Assembly: GCF_000983115.1 (NCBI RefSeq)
Contig: NZ_CGIH01000046.1
Location: 1-35,151, forward strand
DNA length: 35,151 nucleotides
Reading direction: 5' to 3'
Source of the DNA: Syntrophomonas zehnderi OL-4
GTDB lineage: Bacteria; Bacillota; Syntrophomonadia; Syntrophomonadales; Syntrophomonadaceae
Part shown: positions 35,135 through 35,151 of the stretch, piece after piece
Position numbering within the stretch: position 1 is the stretch's first letter
Layout of the letters: each line of letters begins with the position of its first letter
Position numbers and translations under genes: made by a program
Notes under the pieces: generated by a model
Told to the model about the DNA's origin: nothing
The model's input: only the letters and a program-made list of their open reading frames with translations
The model's database searches: none

Positions 35135-35151
35135 TAAATGCATGGCTACAT

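Overview
The window looks like a chromosomal segment of a low-to-mid GC, endospore-lineage Firmicute (class Clostridia). The best guess is a fatty-acid-oxidising syntroph of the Syntrophomonas type, inferred from gene content and not from any database match. Signs for this are strong Shine-Dalgarno sites with frequent TTG and GTG starts, GatCAB, DegV, PcrA, LigA, BlaI/M56 and a PdaA-type deacetylase, plus a CoA-transferase, a long acyl-CoA dehydrogenase and an acetate transporter in one block. I see no tRNA, rRNA, CRISPR array, transposase or prophage gene.

Layout. (1) 231-1385: a minus-strand pair (membrane protein and permuted NlpC/P60-like hydrolase) ending in a large DNA inverted repeat that can fold as a three-way junction. 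(2) 1746-2621: a lipoprotein PdaA-like deacetylase. (3) 2779-7765: a tight four-gene plus-strand operon of unrecognised proteins. The last gene has the outline of an Hsp70-like protein with damaged nucleotide-binding loops, and the third ends in a coiled coil plus small domain reminiscent of GrpE. This is the best candidate for an undescribed system. (4) 8085-12756: CoA-transferase, convergent acyl-CoA dehydrogenase, then an AceTr-family acetate transporter with a long AT-rich leader; together they suit beta-oxidation and acetate release. (5) 12921-14312: a secreted glucosaminidase preceded by a structured leader. (6) 15057-17832: a hybrid histidine kinase convergent with an MBL-fold hydrolase. 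(7) 18043-23790: one minus-strand unit gatC-gatA-gatB-(Re)-citrate/homocitrate synthase-like-icd, which links 2-oxoglutarate/glutamate supply to Gln-tRNA formation. (8) 24100-27375: DegV, a B12-binding radical SAM protein and a divergent DUF1836 regulator. (9) 27391-27786: repeats, including a 48-bp tandem unit with a relative near 14.7 kb. (10) 27806-32067: ligA and pcrA. (11) 32532 to the end: a BlaI repressor and an M56 (BlaR1-like) sensor protease with an unusual ectodomain, with matching operator palindromes at their own promoter and in front of a gene that starts beyond the window.

Several starts were moved from the longest frame to the codon that follows a good Shine-Dalgarno site. Two genes (2779 and 32604) then appear to begin at non-standard codons, ATA and CTG.
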